Source: an uncultured Collinsella sp.
GTDB taxonomy: Bacteria; Actinomycetota; Coriobacteriia; Coriobacteriales; Coriobacteriaceae
Assembly: GCA_900550205.1 (NCBI GenBank)
Contig: URRJ01000094.1
Location: forward strand, 1-7,005
Length of the DNA: 7,005 nucleotides
Direction of reading: 5' to 3'
Every line of letters starts with the position of its first letter. Within the stretch, counting starts at the first letter, position 1. Both the position numbers and the translations under genes were made by a program. Under the pieces are notes generated by a model. The model was given only the letters and a program-made list of their open reading frames with translations. It made no database searches and was not told where the DNA came from. This document shows, piece by piece, positions 1 through 6,971 of the stretch.

Positions 1-507
1 GTTCTTGACCAGGTTCTCGAGCGTTCGGGGAATCAGCAACAGGTGTGCGTCGGGCAGCGTCGCGCGGATCTGCGCCTCGGTCTCGTCCAGGCTGCGACCG
101 TCCTCGCGCATGGCCAGCGCGTACTCCACCAGCAAGCCCTCGGCGCCCGAGCCGGTGCGCGAATCGATGCAGCGCACGTCGAGCTCGTGGGTCTCGGCCG
201 TCAGGCATGCGTTGGAATAGCAGGCAGACCACTCGCTGCACAGCGAGATAAAGATCGCGCTATCGTGGCCGTCGGCGAGCACGCGGTCAAAGAGCGCCTT
301 GAATTCGCCGGCGCTCGGCTGCGAGGTGTGCGGCAACTGCTCGGAGCCAGCCATGCGGGCGACGTATTCCTCGGCGGTAATCTGCACCTGGTCGAGCAGG
401 TCCTCACCCTCGATAATCACATGCAGCGGAATCACGTAAATGCCGAGCTCTTGGGCACGGGCGGGGGAGATGTCCGACGTGGAGTCGGTTATGATGGCAA
501 AAGACAT
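1..507 (-). CDS. DegV family fatty-acid-binding protein (FakB-like), C-terminal part cut off by window edge
   Basis: Reading the minus strand from the ATG at 507-505 gives 169 codons with no stop before base 1, so this is the N-terminal part of a protein usually about 280 residues long. The start has a good site, GAAAGGTG at 520-513. Seen in the sequence: ITDSTSDIS at residues 6-14, VIPLHV at 25-30, TSQPSAGEF at 61-69, a serine-rich segment at 88-100, and IDSRTGSGAEG at 114-124. These are the ordered landmarks of DegV proteins. In this family a Thr and a Ser hold the carboxylate of a bound fatty acid, and FakB members hand it to the kinase FakA for phospholipid synthesis. T61 and S94 look like the matching pair here. 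Oddity: the usual SGTY motif reads SACY (94-97). The family call is firm; the lipid and any FakA partner are inferred. It is transcribed divergently from the phosphatase gene. Confidence 0.93.
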   Translation of the reverse strand, partial: MSFAIITDSTSDISPARAQELGIYVIPLHVIIEGEDLLDQVQITAEEYVARMAGSEQLPHTSQPSAGEFKALFDRVLADGHDSAIFISLCSEWSACYSNACLTAETHELDVRCIDSRTGSGAEGLLVEYALAMREDGRSLDETEAQIRATLPDAHLLLIPRTLENLVKN

Positions 508-663
508 AATTGCACCTTTCGTTGGGGCGTTTGCGCGCCGCCTTCTGAGAGCAAAGTGCGACAAGTATAGTAGAGTCGTTCCACATTGCTAGGTTCAATT
601 GTTGAATAGTCAACAGTTTGAAGTGTCGGTGTGGAAATCGTCAACTGGGGAAGAGGGATGCCG
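508..663. promoter_or_regulatory. Divergent intergenic region with likely promoters
   Basis: This spacer separates the minus-strand degV-like gene from the plus-strand phosphatase gene and is much richer in A and T than its surroundings. On the minus strand a TATACT hexamer (569-564) is a credible -10 for the degV-like gene. No good -35 lies at 17 bases; TTGAAC at 598-593 is too far, with a 23-base spacer. No convincing -10/-35 pair was found for the plus-strand gene. The middle carries overlapping inverted repeats, listed separately, that could be an operator. Confidence 0.45.
594..615. repeat. Overlapping palindromes, possible operator
   Basis: Two inverted repeats overlap here. TTCAA (594-598) and TTGAA (602-606) are separated by 3 bases. 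TGTTGA (600-605) and TCAACA (610-615) are separated by 4 bases. A further GTCAAC copy lies at 640-645, in the same orientation as 609-614. The location between divergent genes suits a regulator site, but no binding protein can be named and the arms are short. Confidence 0.35.
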
Positions 664-1326
664 ATGGAGGCGTTGGAGATATGCAAACGGCCGGTCGTGT
701 TGTTCGATTTTGACGGCACGGTGGCCGATACGGGTCGGGCGGTGATGACCTCGACGCGCAAGACGCTGGCTGCGCGCGGGTTTTCGGAGGCGCAGATGGG
801 TGATTTGCGCCGTATGATCGGGCCTCCGCTGTGGAAGAGCTTCCACGACTTTTACGGCTTCTCGCGCGAGGAGTCGCTGGTGGTGGCCGACGAGTACCGT
901 GCCTTTTTTGATGAGTTAGGACCGGAGGAGTATCCCGTGTTCGACGGGATCCCCGAGTTGCTCGACGGGCTGGCCGCCCAGGGTCATCGCATGGCCGTGG
1001 CGACGTCGCGCATGGAGGTAAAGTGCATCGACATGGTGCATGAGCTGGGGCTTTCTCAGTTTGAGGCCGTGGTCGGCATGAATCCGCCTCAGGGACGCGA
1101 GACCAAGGCCGATTCGGTCCGCGATGCCCTGGCGGCGCTTGGCGCGACTGCCGACGAGGCCGTGATGATCGGCGACCGCTTTAACGATGTGGAGGGTGCG
1201 CACGCGATGGGCGTGCCGTGCATTGGCATCTATTCGGGCGCAGCGGCGCCGGGCGAGCACGAGGCGGCGGGGGCCGATGCAGTGGTGCATTCGGTGGCCG
1301 AGCTTGCTAAACTTTTCGCTATCTAA
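664..1326 (+). CDS. HAD-superfamily phosphatase, phosphoglycolate phosphatase / 5'-nucleotidase-like
   Basis: A cytoplasmic haloacid-dehalogenase hydrolase of 220 residues that should remove phosphate from a small metabolite with Mg2+. Motif I is DFDGTVADTG (15-24), with D15 the nucleophile and D17 the general acid. The cap follows, containing MIGPPLWKSF (51-60). Motif II is VATSR (112-116), the motif III lysine is probably K148 in ETKADS, and motif IV is IGDRFND (169-175) with D171 and D175. The IGPPL segment and the TKADS lysine resemble the Gph-like branch that includes bacterial 5'-nucleotidases; the substrate cannot be read from sequence. The ATG at 664 is chosen because GGGGAAGAGGG (647-657) lies 6 bases before it. 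ATG 658 is possible; a GTG at 631 would add 11 residues but has no ribosome site. Only 54 bases, without a terminator, separate it from the dipeptidase gene, so the two may be cotranscribed. Confidence 0.9.
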   Translation: MEALEICKRPVVLFDFDGTVADTGRAVMTSTRKTLAARGFSEAQMGDLRRMIGPPLWKSFHDFYGFSREESLVVADEYRAFFDELGPEEYPVFDGIPELLDGLAAQGHRMAVATSRMEVKCIDMVHELGLSQFEAVVGMNPPQGRETKADSVRDALAALGATADEAVMIGDRFNDVEGAHAMGVPCIGIYSGAAAPGEHEAAGADAVVHSVAELAKLFAI

Positions 1327-1367
1327 TGACGTGATATGAGGGGCGGGCGTACCCGTCGCTCATTGCT

Positions 1368-1374
1368 AAGGAGG
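1368..1374 (+). promoter_or_regulatory. Strong ribosome binding site for the dipeptidase gene
   Basis: AAGGAGG lies 6 bases before the ATG at 1381. It decides that start over an in-frame ATG at 1336, which lies upstream of this site and would add 15 arginine-rich residues. Confidence 0.85.
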
Positions 1375-1380
1375 TCGTCC

Positions 1381-2817
1381 ATGAATCAGGTGGAGCAGAG
1401 CGTTACCGAGTATGTCGACGAGGTCTGGGAGGATGTCGTCGCCGATATCGAGCAGCTGGTGAGCTATCCGTCCGTGGCGGTTTCTGCCAATGCGGAGCCC
1501 GGCGCGCCGTTTGGCCGTCCGGTCCGTGACGCGCTCGATTGCGCGCTCGGCATCGCGCAGAAGCTTGGCTACCAGACAAGCGACGACGAGGGTTACGTGG
1601 GTATTGCCGATATCCCGGGTCGCGGCGATAAGCAGCTCGCGACCATCTGCCACGTGGACGTGGTGCCCGCCGGCCCCGGCTGGAATACCGATCCGTTTGC
1701 GATGGAGCGTCGCGAGGGCTGGCTGCTCGGCCGTGGCGTGATCGACGACAAGGGTCCGGCGGTGCTGTCGCTCTACGCCGGCGCGTACCTGCTCAAGCAC
1801 GGCATTGTGCCGCGCTACACCTTCCGCGCGCTGCTGGGCTGCGATGAGGAAGTGGGCATGTCCGACGTTCACCATTATCTGGAGAACTATGCAAACCCCG
1901 ACTTTCTGTTTACGCCCGATGCCGAGTTCCCGGTCTGCAATGCCGAGAAGGGCCAGTTCGGGGCGACGTTTGTGAGCTCCAAGATCGACGGCGGGCGCAT
2001 CGTGTCGTGGAGCGGTGCCGAGGCGAGCAACGCCATTCCGTCGCAGTCTATCTGCGAGCTTGCGATTGCCGCCGATGAACTGCCGGCGCCCGTTGAGAAC
2101 GCTGACCGCCTGGAGATTACAGCACTCGATAACGGGCATGCGCAGATTTTCGCCCACGGTATTGGCGGTCATGCCTCGATGCCCGAGGGAACGATCAATG
2201 CCGTCGGTCTGATCGTGGCGTATCTGCGCGAGGCCGAGGACGCGTTTGGTGCCCGCGGCGAGCGCCTGCTGACGCCTGCCGAGCACGAGTTTGTCAAGTT
2301 CCTGGCCTTTGTACATGCGGACGCCTATGGCCGCGGCCTGGGAATCGATGCGACGAGCCCGGCGTTTGGCCCGCTCACCTGCAATCCCGGCGTCATCCGC
2401 GTGGTGGATGGCCACATCGAGCAGGTCATTGACGTGCGTTTCCCCGATAGCACGAGCGCCGATACCATCAGCGAGCAGCTCGAGCCGCTCGTGGGGCGCT
2501 TTGACGTGACGTGTCGCTTGGGTCATGCAAAGGTGCCGTTCTCGGTGTCTGCCGACGACCCGGCTGTGAAGGCGCTGATTGACACCTATAACGAGTTTAC
2601 GGGCAAGCATGCCGAGCCTTTTGCCATGGGCGGCGGCACGTACGCGCGCAACTTTGCCCGCGCCGTGTCGTTTGGCCCCGAGGAGACCGGCCTGGAGCTG
2701 CCCGCATGGGGCGGCCAGATGCACGGTCCCAACGAGTGCGCCAACGAGGAACAGCTCAAGCAGGCGCTCAAGATCTATATCGTGGCAATCTTAAAGCTCA
2801 ACGAGTTGGAGCTGTAG
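1381..2817 (+). CDS. M20 family metallodipeptidase, PepV/Sapep type
   Basis: A 478-residue cytoplasmic dipeptidase of peptidase family M20, the usual length for PepV and the Mn2+-dependent Sapep. These enzymes hydrolyse dipeptides late in peptide use, with two metal ions in the active site. Seen in order: HVDVVPAG (91-98, metal His91), GRGVIDDKGP (117-126, bridging Asp123), CDEEVG (154-159, with E156 and E157 as catalytic base and ligand), FTPDAEFPV (177-185, metal Asp180), the lid-domain segment GGHASMPEGTINA (262-274, His264), GGGTYAR (417-423), and MHGPNE (447-452, metal His448). All expected ligands are present, so it should be active. The FTPDAEFPV and GGGTYAR segments point to the PepV/Sapep branch rather than to DapE or ArgE. 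No signal peptide is visible. The gene ends just before an intrinsic terminator. Substrate range is inferred from the family only. Confidence 0.93.
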   Translation: MNQVEQSVTEYVDEVWEDVVADIEQLVSYPSVAVSANAEPGAPFGRPVRDALDCALGIAQKLGYQTSDDEGYVGIADIPGRGDKQLATICHVDVVPAGPGWNTDPFAMERREGWLLGRGVIDDKGPAVLSLYAGAYLLKHGIVPRYTFRALLGCDEEVGMSDVHHYLENYANPDFLFTPDAEFPVCNAEKGQFGATFVSSKIDGGRIVSWSGAEASNAIPSQSICELAIAADELPAPVENADRLEITALDNGHAQIFAHGIGGHASMPEGTINAVGLIVAYLREAEDAFGARGERLLTPAEHEFVKFLAFVHADAYGRGLGIDATSPAFGPLTCNPGVIRVVDGHIEQVIDVRFPDSTSADTISEQLEPLVGRFDVTCRLGHAKVPFSVSADDPAVKALIDTYNEFTGKHAEPFAMGGGTYARNFARAVSFGPEETGLELPAWGGQMHGPNECANEEQLKQALKIYIVAILKLNELEL

Positions 2818-2858
2818 GGCTCCCCCTATATCCTGCTTGGATACAAACCTGTATTACG

Positions 2859-2885
2859 AGCCCGGTGCTTTTGCCCGGGCTTTTT
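2859..2885 (+). terminator. Intrinsic terminator after the dipeptidase gene
   Basis: AGCCCGG (2859-2865) pairs perfectly with CCGGGCT (2875-2881) across a 9-base loop, and the stem runs directly into five T residues (2881-2885). It sits 42 bases after the dipeptidase stop codon and should end the phosphatase-dipeptidase transcript. Confidence 0.88.
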
Positions 2886-2892
2886 GCGTCAC

Positions 2893-2948
2893 TTGGGGAC
2901 GCTCCTTTTGTGCCGGCAGATAAAGAACGTCCCCAAAAGCCGGCAGAT
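2893..2948. repeat. Inverted-repeat unit 1 of an intergenic repeat cluster
   Basis: TTGGGGACG (2893-2901) and CGTCCCCAA (2928-2936) are perfect 9-base inverted arms. Between them is the palindrome TGCCGGCA (2911-2918). GCCGGCAGAT occurs twice in direct orientation, at 2912-2921 inside the loop and at 2939-2948 just after the right arm. The left arm continues as CTC where pairing with the right arm would need TTC. The same asymmetry appears in unit 2, so both units are versions of one element. No coding potential is recognisable. Confidence 0.8.
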
Positions 2949-2978
2949 TGACTTTGTCAAAACATCGGCGTTGCTGGG

Positions 2979-3063
2979 GTAGTCATTGGGGACGCTCTTA
3001 AATGACTAGTCAAACAAGAACGTCCCCAACGACTAGTCGTTTAAGAACGTCCCCAATGACTAC
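2979..3063. repeat. Inverted-repeat unit 2: 33-base arms with an extra internal arm
   Basis: The arms 2979-3011 and 3031-3063 are inverted copies, 31 of 33 positions matching, around a 19-base loop (3012-3030). The outer 16 bases match perfectly. The mismatches are 2995 with 3047 (C/A) and 3003 with 3039 (T/G, a wobble in RNA). The loop carries another AAGAACGTCCCCAA (3016-3029) identical to the one in the right arm (3043-3056), so the left arm has two possible partners. Two GACTAGTC palindromes lie at 3004-3011 and 3031-3038. It resembles dispersed repeats that I associate with Coriobacteriia genomes; mobility and function are unknown. Confidence 0.85.
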
Positions 3064-3264
3064 TTCGCTCTGGTGTAAAAAGCGTGCCATGCTTGGGTGG
3101 GGATTGTTATCCGTTTGTAAAGGCTGGGCAGAGCTAGCGGTAAGGGTCTATCAAATGACCGTAAGAAACCGCAGATAAGGCGGTCGTCGCCCGATCGAGG
3201 CCGTATCTTTCCAAACAGCAAAGCGGGCAGGGTGCCCGCGAGTCGCATGTATGAAAGGAAGATC
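3064..3264 (+). promoter_or_regulatory. pst operon promoter and leader region
   Basis: These 201 bases between the repeat cluster and pstS should hold the promoter of the phosphate operon. I found no strong -35/-10 pair and no clear Pho box of the Streptomyces (GTTCACC) or Bacillus type. A weak pair is TGGGCA (3125-3130) and TATCAA (3149-3154) with an 18-base spacer. Small inverted repeats are present: GGTC/GACC (3145-3160), ACCGC/GCGGT (3168-3184) and GCGGGC/GCCCGC (3223-3239). The last lies 25 bases before the pstS start and would form in the mRNA leader. A weak -35 suits an activator-dependent promoter, but this is inference. Confidence 0.4.
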
Positions 3265-4206
3265 ATGCTCGATCAGGCTTATTCCCGTCGTCAGTTCCTC
3301 GGCCTCGCTGGTGGTCTCGCCAGCATCGTCGGCCTCGGCCTCGTTGGTTGCGGTGGCGCAGGCGCTTCCAACGCCGCAGACAAGGGCAGCGCCGCTGCCG
3401 CTGCCGAGTCCGTCTCCGGCGAGGTGACCTACGACGGCGCCTCTTCGTTCCAGTCCCTCGTCGAGGCCGCTGCCGAGAAGTTCATGGACGCCAACCCGGA
3501 CGTCTCCGTCTCCGGCTCGGGTAACGGTTCGGGCAAGGGCCTGACCGCTGTCGCCGCCGGCACCGTTACCATCGGTAACTCCGACGTCTTCGCCGAGACC
3601 AAGCTCGAGGCCGACCAGGTCAAGAACCTCGTCGACCACGAGGTCGCCGTCGTGGGTATGGGCCCCGTCGTCTCTAAGAACGTCAAGGTCGACGACCTGT
3701 CCCTCGAGCAGCTCAAGGGCATCTTCTCTGGCCAGATCACCAACTGGAAGGAGGTCGGCGGCGACGACGCCACCATCGTCGTTCTCAACCGCAAGGCCGG
3801 CTCCGGTACCCGCGCCACCTTCGAGGCCGCCGTCTTTGGCGACGAGGCCGTCGACTTTAAGGGCGACGCCGAGCTCGACAAGTCCGGCGATGTCCAGACT
3901 CAGATGGGCAGCACCGACAACGCCATCTCCTACCTCGACTTCTCGCACTTCGACGACTCCAAGTTCAACGCCGTTAAGGTCGAGGGTGTCGAGCCCAAGA
4001 GCGCAAACGTCACCGACGACTCCTTCAAGATCTGGGCGACCGAGCACATGTACTGCGCAAAGGACGCCGACGACGCCACCAAGGCCTTCCTGGAATTCAT
4101 GCTTTCCGACGACGTCCAGGGCAAGCTCGTCGAGGAGCAGGGCTTTATCCCCGTCTCTGCCATGAAGGTCGTCAAGGATGCCAGCGGCAAGGTCTCCGCT
4201 AAATAA
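3265..4206 (+). CDS. pstS: Phosphate ABC transporter substrate-binding lipoprotein PstS
   Basis: Extracytoplasmic phosphate receptor, 313 residues, that delivers phosphate to PstCA. The N-terminus has a twin-arginine motif SRRQFL (7-12), a hydrophobic stretch (13-28) and a lipobox LVGC (26-29). It should therefore cross by the Tat route and be lipid-anchored at Cys29, followed by an Ala/Gly/Ser linker to about residue 52. The mature domain shows ASSFQSL (59-65), a Gly/Ser loop SGSGNGSGKG (83-92), IGNSDVFAE (103-111) and NRKAGSGTRATFE (175-187); these match the phosphate-contacting loops of PstS, with R176, S180 and T182 likely ligands. The ATG at 3265 is chosen because AAAGGAAG (3254-3261) precedes it and the Tat motif then sits at the N-terminus. 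An in-frame GTG at 3232 lies inside the leader hairpin. Codons are strongly biased to C- or G-ending forms, more than in the upstream genes, consistent with high expression when phosphate is scarce. Confidence 0.96.
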   Translation: MLDQAYSRRQFLGLAGGLASIVGLGLVGCGGAGASNAADKGSAAAAAESVSGEVTYDGASSFQSLVEAAAEKFMDANPDVSVSGSGNGSGKGLTAVAAGTVTIGNSDVFAETKLEADQVKNLVDHEVAVVGMGPVVSKNVKVDDLSLEQLKGIFSGQITNWKEVGGDDATIVVLNRKAGSGTRATFEAAVFGDEAVDFKGDAELDKSGDVQTQMGSTDNAISYLDFSHFDDSKFNAVKVEGVEPKSANVTDDSFKIWATEHMYCAKDADDATKAFLEFMLSDDVQGKLVEEQGFIPVSAMKVVKDASGKVSAK

Positions 4207-4230
4207 GTAATCGCCCCGGAAAGGTTTGCA

Positions 4231-5139
4231 ATGGCAAAACAGCTGCCAAAGCGCGACCTTGAGAACGTGGGCCTGGGCGTCACGGGCGCGTGCGTAGCGC
4301 TCGTGACGCTTGTCGTTGCCGCGCTCATCTTTATGGTCGCCCAAAAGGGCCTCTCGGCTTTTTTCAAGGATGGCGTTTCGGTCGTCGAGTTCTTCACCGG
4401 CACCAAGTGGGACCTGGCCAACACAGCCGAAAACGGTCTGCCTTACACCGGCGCCCTGCCTCTGATCGTCACCTCGTTTGCGGTCATGGTGCTCTCCACG
4501 CTCATCGCGCTGCCCATCGCCATCGGCTCTGCCATCTTTGCGGTCGAGATTAGCCCTAAGTTTGGTTCCAAGGTCTTTCAGCCGCTCATTGAGCTTTTGA
4601 CCGGTATTCCCTCGGTCGTCTTTGGCCTGATCGGTTTTCACGTGGTCGTCGGCCTTATGAAGAGCGTTTTCCACGTGAGTACGGGCCTGGGCATCCTGCC
4701 TGGCGCCATCGTGCTGGCCGTCATGATCCTGCCGACGATGACCACCCTTTCGGTCGATGGCCTGCGCGCCGTGCCCGACAGCTACCGTCAGGGTTCGCTT
4801 GCTCTGGGCTATACCCGCTGGCAGACCATCTGGCACGTGGTGCTCAAGTCCGCCATGCCGTCGCTCATGACCGCGGTCATCCTTGGCATGACCCGCGCCT
4901 TTGGCGAGACGCTCGCCGTGCGCATGGTTATCGGCGGCATCGAGGCCATGCCGACGTCGCTGCTGTCGCCGGCGTCCACCATCACCACCACGCTCACCAC
5001 GTCTATGGCAGTCTATGCCGAGGGCTCGGCCCAGGACGATGTTCTGTGGGCGCTCGGTCTGCTGCTGATGGGCATGAGCCTCATCTTCATCCTGATCATC
5101 CATCTCATTGGCCGCAAGGGGGCGAAGGCTCGTGGCTAG
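4231..5139 (+). CDS. pstC: Phosphate ABC transporter permease PstC
   Basis: An integral membrane subunit of 302 residues that forms half of the phosphate channel with PstA. Likely helices lie near 13-36, 75-105, 117-142, 153-172, 213-235 and 270-295, giving the six expected for PstC. A large extracytoplasmic loop (about 40-74) follows helix 1. The cytoplasmic EAA-type loop that docks on the ATPase runs from VPDSYRQGSLALGYTRW (181-197) onward. GIPSVVFG (125-132) and RAFGETLAVRMVIGG (about 223-237) are typical of the family. The start has GGAAAGG (4218-4224) 6 bases upstream, and the gene begins 24 bases after pstS with no terminator between. Its stop overlaps the pstA start. Distinguished from PstA by operon order and by the AVRMVIGG segment. 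Confidence 0.94.
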   Translation: MAKQLPKRDLENVGLGVTGACVALVTLVVAALIFMVAQKGLSAFFKDGVSVVEFFTGTKWDLANTAENGLPYTGALPLIVTSFAVMVLSTLIALPIAIGSAIFAVEISPKFGSKVFQPLIELLTGIPSVVFGLIGFHVVVGLMKSVFHVSTGLGILPGAIVLAVMILPTMTTLSVDGLRAVPDSYRQGSLALGYTRWQTIWHVVLKSAMPSLMTAVILGMTRAFGETLAVRMVIGGIEAMPTSLLSPASTITTTLTTSMAVYAEGSAQDDVLWALGLLLMGMSLIFILIIHLIGRKGAKARG

Positions 5140-6054
5140 CACGCGCATCCATATCGACGAGGCGAGACTCGGGCGTGTCCAAAAGCAGGACCGCATCGCC
5201 ACGGGCGTGCTGACGGCAATCGTCGCCATCGTCATGCTCATCGTCGTCTCCATGGTGGCCTACATCTTGTTCGAGGGCATCTCGACGCTGTTCCAGCCGG
5301 GATTTCTCACGCAGCCCGCGCGCGCCAATGGAACCCAGGGCGGCGTGCTCTACCAGCTGTTCGACTCGTTCTACCTGTTGCTGATCACTCTGGTCATCTC
5401 GGTACCCATCAGCCTGGGCGGAGCGGTCTTCCTGGTTGAGTACGCGCCGAACGGCCCTATCCGCGACATCGCTTCCACCGCCATCGAGACGCTGTCCTCG
5501 CTGCCTTCGATCGTCGTCGGCATGTTCGGCTTTCTGGTGTTCTCGGTGCAGCTGGGCTGGAAGTACTCCATCATCTCCGGCGCCGTCGCGCTCACCATGT
5601 TCAACATCCCCATCCTGGTGCGCGTGATTCAGCAGGCGCTCGAGGACGTACCGCAGGCCCAGCGCGATGCGTGCCTGGCCATGGGCCTCACCCGTTGGGA
5701 GGCCACGCTGCATATCCTAATCCCCGAGGCCATGCCCGCCATCGTGACCGGCATCGTGCTTTCGGCCGGCCGTGTGTTTGGCGAGGCCGCGGCACTGCTC
5801 TTTACCTCGGGCATGAGCTCGCCGGTTCGCCTGAACTTCTTGAGCTTTAACCTGTCGAGCCCCGCCTGCGCCTGGAACGTGTTCCGCCCCGGTGAGTCGC
5901 TCGCTGTGCACATCTACAAGATTTACGGCGAGGGCAGCCCCGAGGCTCAGCAGATCGTCTGGGGCACCGCGGCACTGCTGATGATCTGCGTGCTGCTGTT
6001 TAACGTAGTCGCCCGTATCGTGGGCAAGCAACTGGCAAGGAGGATGACGGCCGA

Positions 6055-6058
<4 letters not shown>
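5132..6058 (+). CDS. pstA: Phosphate ABC transporter permease PstA
   Basis: The second channel subunit, 308 residues from the chosen start. A short charged cytoplasmic N-terminus (1-21) leads into helix 1 (22-47), then an external loop and five further hydrophobic segments. The EAA loop begins LEDVPQAQRDACLAMGLTRW (170-189) and is followed by the GRVFGEAAALLFTSG segment typical of PstA. The start is taken as GTG at 5132: AAGGGGG (5116-5122) lies 9 bases upstream and GAAGG (5124-5128) 3 bases upstream. This makes it overlap the pstC stop by 8 bases, a common coupled arrangement. A TTG at 5108 is in frame but would put a further 24 bases inside pstC without an evident ribosome site. The gene ends in an ATGA overlap with pstB. 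Confidence 0.93.
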
Positions 6059-6927
<869 letters not shown>

Positions 6928-6945
6928 TCCGGGACATGCTTGAGG

Positions 6946-6971
6946 CCCGCGGCGGCCACGGTTGCCGCGGG
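6946..6971 (+). terminator. GC-rich hairpin after pstB, possible weak terminator or intra-operon stem-loop
   Basis: CCCGCGGC (6946-6953) pairs perfectly with GCCGCGGG (6964-6971) across a 10-base loop, 18 bases after the pstB stop. There is no T run directly after it; the first run is TTTT at 6997-7000, behind a weak GAGA/TCTC pair (6980-6983 and 6993-6996). It could reduce read-through, protect the 3' end of the pst message, or separate pstB from a following phoU. The rest of 6928-7005 shows no recognisable gene start. Confidence 0.4.

Noticed and set aside
43..570. A 175-codon plus-strand frame overlapping the degV-like gene
   Set aside because: The minus-strand frame here reads as clear DegV sequence with a good ribosome site; the plus-strand frame has no family resemblance.
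1341..1358. A terminator between the phosphatase and dipeptidase genes
   Set aside because: CGGG/CCCG (1344-1355) forms only a very short stem and no T run follows.
1366..2724. A 452-codon open frame on the minus strand opposite the dipeptidase gene
   Set aside because: The plus-strand frame has every M20 catalytic motif in order. The antisense frame has only Arg/His/Ala-rich low-information sequence.
2893..3063. CRISPR array or integron-like attC sites
   Set aside because: The repeats are inverted and irregularly spaced, with no constant spacer length and no cas or integrase gene nearby. The modules lack the attC core layout.
3232..3264. An upstream GTG start for pstS, adding 11 residues
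   Set aside because: It lies in the loop and 3' arm of the leader hairpin without a ribosome site and would bury the twin-arginine motif. ATG 3265 has AAAGGAAG just upstream.
3151..5253. A 700-codon open frame on the minus strand opposite pstS and pstC
   Set aside because: It is a by-product of the strong C/G third-position bias of pstS and pstC on the other strand. Its translation is rich in Asp, His, Arg and Gly with no recognisable domain, and it overlaps two certain genes.
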